Positions 8,374-18,123 are shown, counted from the stretch's first letter. The stretch: DNA of 64,000 bases from Paraburkholderia fungorum (GCF_900099835.1 NZ_FNKP01000002.1:1674001-1738000), one strand, 5' to 3'. Numbers and translations are program-made. The notes: generated by a model not told the origin, from the sequence alone.

Positions 8374-9299
8374 AGACCGCCTCGATTTCCGTATGTATAG
8401 AGATAGTTAATTATCAAAACATGGGAATTCATGCCGAAAGCGTCGAAGTTTGAGCCTTTAATTTATCCGCATTTTGCGTGTACGTTTAATAAAAATCGCT
8501 TCATCCGACACGTTAAAAGTACTCGGATAGGCCCTCGAATTATGCAAAATGAATTTGCTTGATGATCGTCGACACAGTCTGTTCTAGTGAAAGATGCTCA
8601 AGCTGCTATTAAAAATAGCTTCAGGGTTATCCCGGAACAGATACGCGGGTTGGCGATAACCCTTAGAGTGGTAACGCACAGATAACGATATTTTTTTGGG
8701 CAGGCTCTCGTACAGATTCGAACCAGGCGTATGACCCGCTATGTATAGAGCCGCGATTCTCCAGACCTTGCGTTTACCCTCGTGTCGGCTTCCATCTGCA
8801 GCCTCCTCAAACAAGGCCCACTTATCCTTTGAAATCCGTCAATACTCGCATCAAATGGAAAGATTAAATTTTTAATTGCATCGGATAATCGTTCTATCGA
8901 TGCGTTAGCAAATCCACGTCAGGCGAGAACCATACTCAATTGACTCCTGGAGAAAGCCGCACGCCAGTCGCGTCTGTTTGTCTGGAAAGCAGAAGTGTTC
9001 GTTGATGACAACATCGACTATTGGCAAATAACGCAGACCACAGGGCCGATTTCAGCTACGTCGATTTGCCCACGAGTTTCGCGAGCATCTATCAGTTCAG
9101 CCCAACAAAACCAAACCGGGATTGAATCGTCGTTGTCCGCGCAACACTACGATCCAACATCGCTTATTGCAGTTCGCACGTAACATTTCTGGAGCAACTC
9201 CGCGCGCTGCAATGTATAGGACCGTGGCTTAGCAAACTGTCCGAAATGGTCCCGCGCACAAGCAGAACATAGCGGCGGAATTTTGCACAGCTGTCGTAC

Positions 9300-11642
9300 T
9301 TATCGGTTCTTCTGATCGACGGAAGCATCATCTGCCAGTGACGACGGGCCCCGGCTTCCGGCCGATGTATTGAGCAGCATCTGCGGCACTGGAATTTCAA
9401 TTCCAGCCTCGTCCATCTTCCGCTTGAGTCTCGCGTTGAAAGCGCGCGCGATGCTCCACTGCTGCAATGGCCGCGTCTTGATCTGCGCTTTCACCACGAT
9501 CCAGTTGGCTTCGAAGCGGTCGAGCCCCCACACCTCGACGGGCCCGAGAATTTCCTTGCGAAGGTTGAAGTCGGTGAGCAGCTCGGCACTCACCTCGACA
9601 ATCATTCGCGTGACGTTTTCCAGATCGGCATTGAACGGCACGCGTACCTCGAAGACCGCGTTGGCAAAGTCGCGCGACAGGTTCTTTACGATCTTGATCT
9701 GCGAGAAAGGAATGGTGTGAACCGCGCCTTGTCCATCGCGTAACCGCACGGTGCGGATTGTGAGGTCCATGACCGTGCCGGCATGCTCGCTGCCGACCTC
9801 GATCCAGTCCCCTACCGAAATCGTCTCCTCGACAATGATAAAGAGCCCCGTGATCAGATCGGTGACGAGCGCCTTCGCACCGAACCCCACGGCAAGACCG
9901 ATCACGCCGGCGCCGGCAAGCAGCGGCGTCAGATTGATGCCCAGGCTAGCCGCGGCGACCACGGCAGCCAGGCTCGCCACCGTTGCGAACACGCCGTTAC
10001 GCACGAGAGGCAACATCGTGCGTGCGCGCACGCCGGGATCAAGTGTCCTGTTACGCGAACTGTTTGGCCCTATTGCCTTGAGGATGACGGTGTCGCAAAT
10101 GATCCACATGAACCAGGCGCCGAATACCGTTGCAATGACGACGATCAATCCATGTCTGAAGCCAGGTGTCATCGCACTGTGCCTGATCGTGCGCGCGATC
10201 GGACCGCTCCAGAGGTCCAGTTCGAACCGGATGAAGGCGAGCCACGTCGCGAAAACGACCAGCGTACTGGCGAATCGCAACAGCCTCATCAGATGCGGCG
10301 CACGGCGATGTATGCGCGTGTCGCTTCGCCGCGTCACGTGCAGCAGCAGCGCGGAGATGAAAAGCGTGAGGACGAGCAGGAGCGCACTGAGCAGTGACGG
10401 CTGCAAAACGCTCTCTTCCGAGCCGCGTGCATCGATAATCGCCACCACCGACGCAATCGCGATCAACAGGATTGGAATATGCCAAAGCGAAGCGAGTATA
10501 TCGAGCGCTTCCGTGGCGAGTTTGTGATCGCGCCTTTGCGCATACGGGCGGTTGCGTATCAGATGCGTAACAGGCCGTCGGAAAGCGAGCGCGAAATATC
10601 CGATCAGAACGGCCGCCGTCACATTGGCGGAGGCCGACACGACCCCGGCGAGGTTCGCACCAAGCAGGCGAATGACGTCAGGATTAGCCGTCGCGTCGCC
10701 AAGTGCACCCGATGCTCCGATCACAAAAAGCGGCCAGCGGCTTCGGGTGAGCAGCTGATGTAATGCAACCCGCCGATGCGCGGTGTTAAAAATCGAGAAG
10801 GTGATCATGCAGATCGCCGAAAAGATCGCGCCCGCGACGATCGCGTAAGCGATCACGAGTCCCAGCGTGCTGCCCAGCGTGTCGAGCACCTGTTGCACGA
10901 ACAGCACGACCGCCACAAATGCGACGACCCACGGCGCCGTTCGCCAGACAGCGAAGATCAACAACTCAAGTGATGTCGGATTCGGTTCGAGTGCGACCTT
11001 CCAGCGATACCTCGCAACAATGCGCGTCTGCAAATAGATCAACAGGCCTGCGCACGCGCCCCAGCATGCGAGCGTCGCGGTCATCCAGAGCAGGACATGG
11101 CCGAACGACTCCCCGTTCCTGCCGGCCAGAATGGCCCGCAGCTCGCCGAGCGCGGCGGAAGAACGGGTTGCCCAATAATGCAAGGGTGTGCGGCCCTCGC
11201 TCAGGTCCGTCTCGACGGACGCAATGCCCGAAGCAATGGCTCCGAGCAGATCGCTACTGGGCTGAGCGGCGGACGCGGGCGCCTCGGGTGCGGCACTGCG
11301 CGAACCTGCACGCAGTCCCTTCAAATGGGAGACGAGCGCTTTTCGTTGCGTATCGTTTTCCAGCGTGGCGATCAGGGTATCGAGCGCGCGTGCCTGCTCG
11401 GCCTGACTGGCCGCCGACGGTGCCGACGCAGCTTGCGCGGTCGAGGCTGACGCGTTACCGCTCAGTTTCGGCAGGCCCGTGGCCAGTGGCGCAGCAACCG
11501 CTCCATGCAGACCCAGTAGACACAGAACCAGAAGGCTGACTAAAGCCAGACGCACGGCCCAGATCGCACTCGATCCAAGCTGTAAAACAGCGCAGGTGTA
11601 CGGCCGGGTGAACGCGTGAGCATGGTTGGATTCTCGCTGCAT
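9300..11642 (-). CDS. MscS-family mechanosensitive ion channel (YbiO-like)
   Basis: A 780-residue inner membrane channel that would open on membrane tension during hypo-osmotic shock. A long leader with a hydrophobic segment ends near AVAA (about residue 51), followed by a periplasmic helical region and about ten membrane helices. The C-terminal third is the MscS core: a Gly/Ala-rich pore helix (LLAGAGVIGLAVGFGAKALVTDLITGLFIIVEE), the beta domain (VGDWIEVGSEHAGTVMDLTIRTVRLRDGQG) and a cytoplasmic end (GIEIPVPQ). Overall layout and length match E. coli YbiO better than the short MscS. I chose the ATG at 11642; a GTG at 11711 would add 23 residues that do not resemble a leader. It lies 93 bases after the AspT-like gene. 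Confidence 0.88.
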   Translation of the reverse strand: MQRESNHAHAFTRPYTCAVLQLGSSAIWAVRLALVSLLVLCLLGLHGAVAAPLATGLPKLSGNASASTAQAASAPSAASQAEQARALDTLIATLENDTQRKALVSHLKGLRAGSRSAAPEAPASAAQPSSDLLGAIASGIASVETDLSEGRTPLHYWATRSSAALGELRAILAGRNGESFGHVLLWMTATLACWGACAGLLIYLQTRIVARYRWKVALEPNPTSLELLIFAVWRTAPWVVAFVAVVLFVQQVLDTLGSTLGLVIAYAIVAGAIFSAICMITFSIFNTAHRRVALHQLLTRSRWPLFVIGASGALGDATANPDVIRLLGANLAGVVSASANVTAAVLIGYFALAFRRPVTHLIRNRPYAQRRDHKLATEALDILASLWHIPILLIAIASVVAIIDARGSEESVLQPSLLSALLLVLTLFISALLLHVTRRSDTRIHRRAPHLMRLLRFASTLVVFATWLAFIRFELDLWSGPIARTIRHSAMTPGFRHGLIVVIATVFGAWFMWIICDTVILKAIGPNSSRNRTLDPGVRARTMLPLVRNGVFATVASLAAVVAAASLGINLTPLLAGAGVIGLAVGFGAKALVTDLITGLFIIVEETISVGDWIEVGSEHAGTVMDLTIRTVRLRDGQGAVHTIPFSQIKIVKNLSRDFANAVFEVRVPFNADLENVTRMIVEVSAELLTDFNLRKEILGPVEVWGLDRFEANWIVVKAQIKTRPLQQWSIARAFNARLKRKMDEAGIEIPVPQMLLNTSAGSRGPSSLADDASVDQKNR

Positions 11643-11735
11643 AGGATATGACGCGCATGCGGTCCCCGTACGAAACAGCGTTGATATCGGTGCCCCCCGC
11701 GCCCGCTCCACGTCTGCAAGGCCACGGTGACCGGC

Positions 11736-13436
11736 CTACGCCATCAACGCGACCATGATCGATCCACCGGTGGTCAGCAGGATATTCGACGTGGCATAGG
11801 GCACCGTGTAGCCCAGCACCGGAATGCGGCTGCCCGCCTTGTCCTGCACGGCAGCCAGAGCGGCGGTAAAGGTCTGTGCGCCGGCCAGTGCGCCCAGCAG
11901 CATTAATGGGTTCATCCGCAATACGTAGCGGCCCACCAGAAGCGCCACCGCCTGTGGCACCAAAGTCACTACCGCACCGGCCACCAGAATGCCGAGTCCC
12001 AGTTCCCTCACCGCGCGCACGAACTCGGGACCCGCCTGGAGACCCGAGCACGCAACGAAGGCTGCCAGCCCGAAGTTGATCATCAGATCGAGTGCCGGCT
12101 GGGGAATGTCGCCAAGCGTCGGCCGCAGCGAGCGAAACCAGCCCAGCAGCAACCCGGCGACCAGCGTGCCGACGCTCACGCTCAGCGTCAGCCTGATGTT
12201 GCCGAGCACCACGTAAGGCAGACCAATCAGCGCACCGCACACTATGCCGAGCCCGAGTATGGACAGACTGGACGCATGGCTGGGACGCAGTGCGTAGCCG
12301 ATCTCCGTCGTCGCCCGTTCGACCGCGCGTTGCGGGCCGACCAGTTCGAGCACGTCGCCACGGTCCAGGAGCGTTCCAGTACCGATCGGGATCTGCTGCG
12401 CTCCCCGCATGATCGAGCGCAGCCCGACGCTGCGAAAGTCGAATTCCGGTACCCGCATCAGCGCTTCGAGCGGAACCCCGCACAGTGCTTTGTTCGTCAC
12501 CGTCACTTTCAGTATTTCGATAGGAAACTGCAGCAATTCCGGGTCGTGTAACTCGGTGCCGAATCGCGGACCTATCTTCACCAGAGCAGGCATCTGTCCG
12601 TAGAGGGTGACCGTGTCGTCTGTATGCAGCACGGTTTCCGGGCGAACCTCGATCGCATTGCCGTCGCGCAGGATGTGCTCGACGAAATAACGCAGCGGTG
12701 CTTCGCTACGCTCGGCCTCGTCGACCCGCCTGCCTGCGAATCCGCTACTGGAAAGACGATACGAACGCACCGCAAATTTTTGGTGTGCTGTAAATACGCC
12801 CGCCGTTTCGCGCCGGATGCCGAATTTTTTCTCCAGCGCGGCCGCTTCCTCGCGCAGGTCGACGCGCAGAAGACGCGGCGCCAGCGAACTGACAAACAGG
12901 ATCATGCCGATAGCACCGAAGAGGTACGTCAGCGCATCGGCGACGGCCACGTGATTGGCCAGCAGTTTGCGTTCAGCAAGAGGCAAAGGCAGGTTCATGA
13001 TGGCATCGGTTGCGGTACCGATTGCGGCTGACTGCGTGAGTCCACCGCAAAAGATTCCGGCGGCTATCCCCAGGTCGAGCCTGAACAGACGCGCCATCGA
13101 CCATGCGGTGGCAAGCCCCACCACCATCACCGTGACGGACAGGAGCATTGGCTTGACGCCGTCCTCCTTGAGTGCCTGAAAGAACTGCGGACCGGCAGCA
13201 TAGCCATTGGCAAACAGAAATAGCAGGAATAATCCCCAGCGGAGTTCGCGGCTGACTTCCACATGCAGTTGCCCGATCCCCAACGCGACGATCAGCGACG
13301 CGGTGACCGTACCCAGTGAGAACTTGCCGAACCTGATACCGCCGACCCAGTAGCCGATGCCCACGGCAAGAAACATCGCCAGCTCCGGCGCACCCTGCAG
13401 CGACTTTGTCAGCCAGTCTATAAGCACTTTAATCAC
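11736..13436 (-). CDS. AspT/YidE-type amino acid antiporter (AAE family) with two TrkA-C domains
   Basis: A 566-residue membrane exchanger built from two homologous membrane halves (about 1-165 and 390-566) around a cytoplasmic middle carrying two TrkA-C-type domains (about 210-290 and 295-375). The paired motifs NGYAAGPQFF and SGLQAGPEFV are the repeated family signature. AspT itself exchanges aspartate for alanine with an aspartate decarboxylase, which consumes a cytoplasmic proton. Here the upstream gene is an Orn/Lys/Arg decarboxylase on the same strand, so I infer exchange of an amino acid for its amine. Substrate identity is not visible in the sequence. Initiation at the ATG at 13436 gives a normal N-terminus. 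Confidence 0.88.
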   Translation of the reverse strand: MIKVLIDWLTKSLQGAPELAMFLAVGIGYWVGGIRFGKFSLGTVTASLIVALGIGQLHVEVSRELRWGLFLLFLFANGYAAGPQFFQALKEDGVKPMLLSVTVMVVGLATAWSMARLFRLDLGIAAGIFCGGLTQSAAIGTATDAIMNLPLPLAERKLLANHVAVADALTYLFGAIGMILFVSSLAPRLLRVDLREEAAALEKKFGIRRETAGVFTAHQKFAVRSYRLSSSGFAGRRVDEAERSEAPLRYFVEHILRDGNAIEVRPETVLHTDDTVTLYGQMPALVKIGPRFGTELHDPELLQFPIEILKVTVTNKALCGVPLEALMRVPEFDFRSVGLRSIMRGAQQIPIGTGTLLDRGDVLELVGPQRAVERATTEIGYALRPSHASSLSILGLGIVCGALIGLPYVVLGNIRLTLSVSVGTLVAGLLLGWFRSLRPTLGDIPQPALDLMINFGLAAFVACSGLQAGPEFVRAVRELGLGILVAGAVVTLVPQAVALLVGRYVLRMNPLMLLGALAGAQTFTAALAAVQDKAGSRIPVLGYTVPYATSNILLTTGGSIMVALMA

Positions 13437-13668
13437 CGCCTCGACATGCGATGAGGTTCGTCCTCAAACTGCAGGCTGAGCCCGTTGTTGAACCGGCGCG
13501 TTGGCCACGATGGCCGAAGCCGTCGGCGATAAACCGCAACTTGCGTGGCCCTACGGCGATGCCCGTCATAAGGAACGGCAGGCTTTAAAAACTCGCCGCC
13601 AGCCGCTTGAGTCGCCGCTCCATTACACCCCTCGCGTCGCGGTGCAGGTATGGCTGCGGTCGGCGCAT

Positions 13669-16416
13669 CTAGCGCCGAAGTGCGTCCAACGCATCCGGCT
13701 TGAGCAGTTCCAGTCCCCGCGCGGCGTTGTAGCCGTGAATTTCCTTCACATCCAGCTTGCGCATGAACGCAATGGTTTCCGGCGTAATGACCTGACCGGG
13801 GACCATGATCGGGAATCCCGGCGGATACGGAATCACGAATTTGGCCGACACCAGTTCCGGACCGTTCTTCAGACGATCGTCGATCAGCCCGTCATTCAAA
13901 CGGATCCACTCGCATGCCTCCGGGTTGTAGGCGAGATAGAACGCTGCGCGCATGTCGCCTTCGGATGTCGCGCTCGCGCTGTTCTCGCGCAACGCATTGT
14001 GGAAGCGGCTGAAGTTCGGCAGTTCCGGGACATCCTCGACGAGCGCCTTGACGCGCGCCTCGAAGCCCGCGCGCACGCTTTCGCCGCCTTGATCCAACTC
14101 CCGTTCAAGCGAGCGTGAAATGTCGGCGAGCGCCTTGATCAGATGCGCCATGTCGCTGCGGGTGTTATTGATATTGATCTGCACCAGCACACTGTTACGC
14201 GAGGTCTTGTTGATCTGGATGTCGTAAGACTCGGCGAGCAATCCCTTGAAACGGGTACCGTCGTAACCCGCGTTGCCGCACAGTAGTGTGATGCGCGTGG
14301 GATCGAGAAAGAACTCGTCCTCGCGCAGCGCTCGCGTGGCATCGGAGATGGTCTTTCCGGCCATTCCGTAATCCGCGAAGCCGGACCTCCGATACTCGTC
14401 GGGGATCATCTCCGCCGGGGTGGCCGCACGGAAGAAGCGGGAAATCAGCGGATGATGGTTGATTTCCTTGCGGATCTCGATCGCCAGTTGAATCGCGCGT
14501 TGTACGAGTTCGTATCCCTCCAGCTCCATCTGCCGCCGGGCCACGTCGATCGACGCGATGATCTGCAGGTTCGGCGAAGTCGACGTATGGGTAAAGAAGG
14601 CCTCCTTGAACTGTGCCTCGACGGTGTGAAAAGCTTCGTCGGCCACGACGATGATCGACGCCTGGCGCAAAGCTGACATCGACTTGTGAATCGAGTCGGT
14701 CTCGTAGACCCGGATGCTGGCCAGATCCGGGTCAGGCAGAAGCGGCATGTCGAGCAGCCGGGAGTCGGTCGGTTCGAAGTCGGCAGAGGATCGTTTGAAG
14801 GCTTCGTATTTCTCCCGGTACGCGGGATCGCGCATCAGCTCGCGCAGTTTCGCGGCCCCGCCCATCGCCGTGCGCATTCGCAGCAGCGGCGAAAAGCGGG
14901 CATAGCCGAACCAGGCTTCATCCCAGAGGAAAATCAGGTCGGGCTTGATGGCCAGACATTCGAGCATGGTCTGTTCGACATTGGCCACGTGGCCATCGAA
15001 GGTGCAATTGGTCAGCACCAGCATCCTGGCCCGATCGAGCTTGCCCTCGGCCTTCAGCGCGAGCAGCGCCTGTTTGATGGGGCGTATCGCCAGGCTGCCG
15101 TACATCGAGTACTGGGTGAGCGGATAGGCGTCGATATAGAGAGGCTGCGCACCTGCCAGCACGATGCCGTAGTGATGCGACTTGTGGCAGTCGCGGTCGA
15201 TCAGCACGATATCGCCCGGCGTCAGCAGCGCCTGATGCACGATCTTGTTGGCCGTGGAGGTGCCGTTGGTCACGAAGAAGGAGCGGTCTCCCCCCAGCGC
15301 ACGCGCAGCCTTGTCCTGCGACGCCTTGATGTTGCCGGTGGGCTCGAGCAGGCTGTCCAGCCCGCCCGTGGTGGCCGACGATTCGGCGAGGAACAGGTTG
15401 GCGCCATAGAACTCGCCCATGTCCCGGATCCAGTTCGATTTGAAGATCGACTTGCCTCTTGCCACCGGCAGCGCGTGGAAGGTTCCGATCGGGCGTGCGG
15501 CGTAGTGCTTGAGGTTGTCGAAGTACGGCGTTTCATAGCGGTCCCGGATGCCGTCCAGGATGGCCAGATGAATCTCCATCGGTTCTTCCGCGCCGTAGAA
15601 GATCCGGCGCAGGGGGGCGGCGGCATCCGAGCCCGCCAATTGGGCCACGTCGCGATCGGTGGAGAGAAACACATCGAGTTCCGGGCGCAGCCCCCGCACG
15701 AGCCGAGCCAGCGCCGAACCCATGTCGTCCATCCGTGCGCCCGTTCCTGCAGGCGTATTGCGCACGATGATGTCGCGCAATGCAGGAGACGTATATTGCG
15801 ACGCAAAGCTGAAACCATCGACAATCACCACCGACTGCAGGTTGTAGTTAAAAATCGTAGCGAGTATCGCGTCCTCGAAGCTGCCGACCACGACCATTTC
15901 GTAGACGAAGCTGTCGTCGTTGCGACGCAGGCGGTGAAAGCTTTCGCGGATATCAGGCCACGTAGACCGTTCGCCGGCGGCCACCACGAGCGTTTCGAAA
16001 TAGGGCTTACGGCTTTGCCCGTGGCCGATGGAAGGCGGAAGGAAATCCGGCAGGCGCAGTTCGCCTTCCTCCTCCGCTTTCCACGCTTCCTTGTCGTCCC
16101 GGTAGCTGTTCGACATCAGTGCTGCACTGATTCGCTGCACGAGACGCGACAGGGTATCCCACTCGCCCGCTGCGAGTCGTTCATGCAGCTGCGCCATCAG
16201 ATAGGGGCCCGGATAGCCGTTCAGATCTTCCAGCGGCGCGAGGTCATTGAGCACTTCCAGCGCCTGATCGCGCAGGCCGACGGTATCCTGCTGCGGCTGG
16301 GTGGCCAACGCACGCACGATCCGGTTCAGGCTGCGCCAGTGATCGACCCGCGCCTCCGCAGCCGAAAAGAACTGATTGAGGCCGAACGCCGGTACAAGCC
16401 TTGCGGCGGATTCCAT
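13669..16416 (-). CDS. PLP-dependent Orn/Lys/Arg decarboxylase, long form
   Basis: A fold-type I decarboxylase that turns a basic amino acid into a polyamine or diamine plus CO2 and consumes a proton. The PLP lysine is Lys578 in SIHKSMSALRQAS. The cofactor-binding block is FFVTNGTSTANKIVHQ (380-395) with RDCHKSHHYG (408-417), and Asp499 lies in LWDEAW. The C-terminal domain has the usual PYPPGFPIMVPGQ. At 915 residues it is about 160-200 longer than E. coli AdiA or LdcI, with an extended N-terminal region (to about residue 150). Which amino acid it uses cannot be decided here. It is followed 232 bases on by the AspT-like antiporter, and a family-one element sits about 125 bases upstream. Confidence 0.92.
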   Translation of the reverse strand: MESAARLVPAFGLNQFFSAAEARVDHWRSLNRIVRALATQPQQDTVGLRDQALEVLNDLAPLEDLNGYPGPYLMAQLHERLAAGEWDTLSRLVQRISAALMSNSYRDDKEAWKAEEEGELRLPDFLPPSIGHGQSRKPYFETLVVAAGERSTWPDIRESFHRLRRNDDSFVYEMVVVGSFEDAILATIFNYNLQSVVIVDGFSFASQYTSPALRDIIVRNTPAGTGARMDDMGSALARLVRGLRPELDVFLSTDRDVAQLAGSDAAAPLRRIFYGAEEPMEIHLAILDGIRDRYETPYFDNLKHYAARPIGTFHALPVARGKSIFKSNWIRDMGEFYGANLFLAESSATTGGLDSLLEPTGNIKASQDKAARALGGDRSFFVTNGTSTANKIVHQALLTPGDIVLIDRDCHKSHHYGIVLAGAQPLYIDAYPLTQYSMYGSLAIRPIKQALLALKAEGKLDRARMLVLTNCTFDGHVANVEQTMLECLAIKPDLIFLWDEAWFGYARFSPLLRMRTAMGGAAKLRELMRDPAYREKYEAFKRSSADFEPTDSRLLDMPLLPDPDLASIRVYETDSIHKSMSALRQASIIVVADEAFHTVEAQFKEAFFTHTSTSPNLQIIASIDVARRQMELEGYELVQRAIQLAIEIRKEINHHPLISRFFRAATPAEMIPDEYRRSGFADYGMAGKTISDATRALREDEFFLDPTRITLLCGNAGYDGTRFKGLLAESYDIQINKTSRNSVLVQININNTRSDMAHLIKALADISRSLERELDQGGESVRAGFEARVKALVEDVPELPNFSRFHNALRENSASATSEGDMRAAFYLAYNPEACEWIRLNDGLIDDRLKNGPELVSAKFVIPYPPGFPIMVPGQVITPETIAFMRKLDVKEIHGYNAARGLELLKPDALDALRR

Positions 16417-16538
16417 GTCGAGTCTCCTGATATTCCCTGAGCGGTGACAGCCTGTCGTTCACGGGGGTGCTGGGAGCAGTGAGTGTTCGTGGTTCACTTT
16501 TGACCTCACCACGATGACGACTCTCTGCCGACGCGTAA

Positions 16539-16559
16539 ATCGGCCTTTGGTCTTATGCC
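16539..16559 (-). promoter_or_regulatory. Repeated regulatory element, family one (copy B)
   Basis: The plus strand reads ATCGGCCTTTGGTCTTATGC followed by C, 15 of 21 identical to copies A and C. It lies in the 246-base gap upstream of the decarboxylase (start 16416) and downstream of the AI-2E permease, oriented as copies A and C are toward the minus-strand gene. I infer a regulator site for the decarboxylase operon. Confidence 0.55.
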
Positions 16560-16662
16560 CGCACCGAGCCGGCCGCACCCGCTGCGAGGTGGACAGACGT
16601 TCTGTCCCAATGTCGTTTTCGACCGGCAGCGTGGATGCACTGACGGGCGAACCCCGTCATCG

Positions 16663-17766
16663 TCAGCCGGGCGTCGTTTCCTTCAGGCGCTCCGGGCTGG
16701 CGTCGTCTCTGACCCAGCGCCAGAACAGCTGATAGCCCACCGAGAGCATCACGGGACCGATGAACAGGCCGATGACGCCTCCCGTCACCATGCCGCCGAG
16801 CGCGCCGATCAGCACCACCGGCATCGGCACGGCGACCCCGCGGCCCAGCAGCAATGGCTTAAGGACGTTGTCGGCCAGACCCGCGACGAACACATACACG
16901 GCGAAGATGACCGTGACGGTGCTCACCCCTTGCGTGGCGATCACGAAGACAATCACCGGAATCGTGATCAGGGTGGCGGGCAACTGCATGATCCCGAGCA
17001 GCAGCACGGCGAGCGCAAGCAGACCCGCCCCCGGAATACCCATGACGACGAATCCGATACCGATCAACAGCATCTGGATAAACGCGATGCCGACCACGCC
17101 CTGAGCGACCGCGCGAATGGTGGCGGTGCACAGGTCGGCGATCTGCGGGCCGTTCTCCGGGCCTGAGATACGCGACGCAATCTGCACCGCGCTGTTGTGG
17201 CCTTTCTCACCGTGCGCCATCAGGATCCCGGCGACAATCAACGCGACAAAAAAGAGCAGCAGCCCCGCGCCGAGCCCGGTGACCATTCCGAGCAGCGCGA
17301 GCCCGGCATCCTTGAGTTGGGGTGCGAACTTCTGCGCGAGGCCGGTGAGGTCTGTCGTGGCCTGCAGCCAGTAGTCGTACAGGAGCTTGCCTACCAGCGG
17401 CCAGCTGGCGATTGCCTGCGTGGGTGGCGGAACGCGGAAGGTGCCGGCTTTGAACGCGGCCATCGCATGATCGATCGATGCAGCTACAGCGACGCCCAGC
17501 AGATAGGTCGGCACGAGAATCACCGCAAACGCGACGAGAACGATCAGCGAGGCGATCAGGCCTTCCTTGCCGCCGAAGGTGCGCCTGAGTCTCACCTGAA
17601 CCGGATACAGCGTGATCGCGAGGATTAACGCCCAGACCATGAGGTTGAGGAACGGAACGAAAATCCGGAAACAGAAGATGGCCAGAACAGCGACGAGTCC
17701 CGCGCGGATCAGAACATCGAGCAATTCTCTAGCCCATAACCGTCGGGTAGCCGGTGCGATCAACAT
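16663..17766 (-). CDS. AI-2E family transporter (membrane permease)
   Basis: A 367-residue polytopic inner membrane protein of the AI-2E/UPF0118 family. It has two N-terminal helices, a helical soluble segment (about 70-150), and a C-terminal bundle with the family block VFVAGLADNVLKPLLLGRGVAVPMPVVLIGALGGM. Known members export autoinducer-2 or act as Na+/H+ antiporters; which applies here is unknown. The ATG at 17766 follows GGGGGAGA at ideal spacing and is preferred to an upstream in-frame start at 17880. It is on the same strand as the decarboxylase cluster but 246 bases away with its own family-one element (17917-17937), so it is probably a separate transcript under shared control. Confidence 0.88.
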   Translation of the reverse strand: MLIAPATRRLWARELLDVLIRAGLVAVLAIFCFRIFVPFLNLMVWALILAITLYPVQVRLRRTFGGKEGLIASLIVLVAFAVILVPTYLLGVAVAASIDHAMAAFKAGTFRVPPPTQAIASWPLVGKLLYDYWLQATTDLTGLAQKFAPQLKDAGLALLGMVTGLGAGLLLFFVALIVAGILMAHGEKGHNSAVQIASRISGPENGPQIADLCTATIRAVAQGVVGIAFIQMLLIGIGFVVMGIPGAGLLALAVLLLGIMQLPATLITIPVIVFVIATQGVSTVTVIFAVYVFVAGLADNVLKPLLLGRGVAVPMPVVLIGALGGMVTGGVIGLFIGPVMLSVGYQLFWRWVRDDASPERLKETTPG

Positions 17767-18123
17767 AACTTGTCTCCCCCGCAGGTGACCACAACCCTCT
17801 CTCTGGCGACCAGTCGTGGCGGGCCCAGGACCATGCAGGCCGCGCAGTCGAACCACGCTGCGACGTGCGTCGGCAAGCAATCACGTCAAGAATGAGCCTC
17901 CCGGGCACCGGCTGGCATCGGACCTTGGACCTATATCAAGCAGGGAATGCTTTGCGATATATGAAAGGCGGGGTATTTGAAGCATGACGGAGTTCCGTGC
18001 CCGGACCGGCAGCCTACCGTCCGCGATTAGGTCAAACAGATGACACGCCCGCTCATAAGCCACGGCGCGATACTCCGCGAAACCGACTATGTTCGGGGCC
18101 GATCATGTTAGCGGAGTACTTCC
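17767..18123. other. Divergent intergenic region between AI-2E permease and lipoprotein
   Basis: This gap of 357 bases carries the family-one element at 17917-17937 for the leftward permease gene. A weaker GCGATATA match at 17957-17964 is in the opposite orientation. The rightward lipoprotein has a GGAG ribosome site just before 18124. I see no gene in it. Confidence 0.6.
17917..17937 (-). promoter_or_regulatory. Repeated regulatory element, family one (copy C)
   Basis: The plus strand reads ATCGGACCTTGGACCTATAT followed by C, 17 of 21 identical to copy A. It contains GGACC-TT-GGACC, a tandem half-site. It lies about 150 bases upstream of the AI-2E permease start at 17766, in the same relative orientation as copies A and B. 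Confidence 0.55.

Larger units (their letters stand above)
7981..9299. other. Gene-poor, AT-richer intergenic region of 1.3 kb
   Basis: No convincing intact gene. Short open frames at 8584-8814 (minus, TTG start after AAAGGA) and around 9000-9120 look partly protein-like (for example DKWALFEEAADG on the minus strand), but they are broken by stops and I do not recognise them; they may be decayed coding DNA. The region holds several dyads: 8141-8180, 8298-8316, 8350-8364 with a T-run, and an eight-base pair GGGTTATC (8624-8631) / GATAACCC (8655-8662). A 15-base near-direct repeat, CTGGKCTATGAGATK, occurs at 8143-8157 and 8255-8269. The second copy sits in sequence resembling family one. Confidence 0.6.

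Noticed and set aside
8584..8814. 76-codon minus-strand open frame in the gene-poor region
   Set aside because: It starts at a TTG behind a possible ribosome site, but has no recognised similarity and contains stem-loop sequence. Kept only as a possible coding remnant.
8995..9183. 62-codon plus-strand open frame in the gene-poor region
   Set aside because: Protein-like segments fall in different frames with stops between them, so no intact gene can be claimed.
14686..16440. Plus-strand open frame of 584 codons opposite the decarboxylase
   Set aside because: Antisense shadow with no recognisable motif; the minus-strand gene shows all PLP-enzyme motifs.
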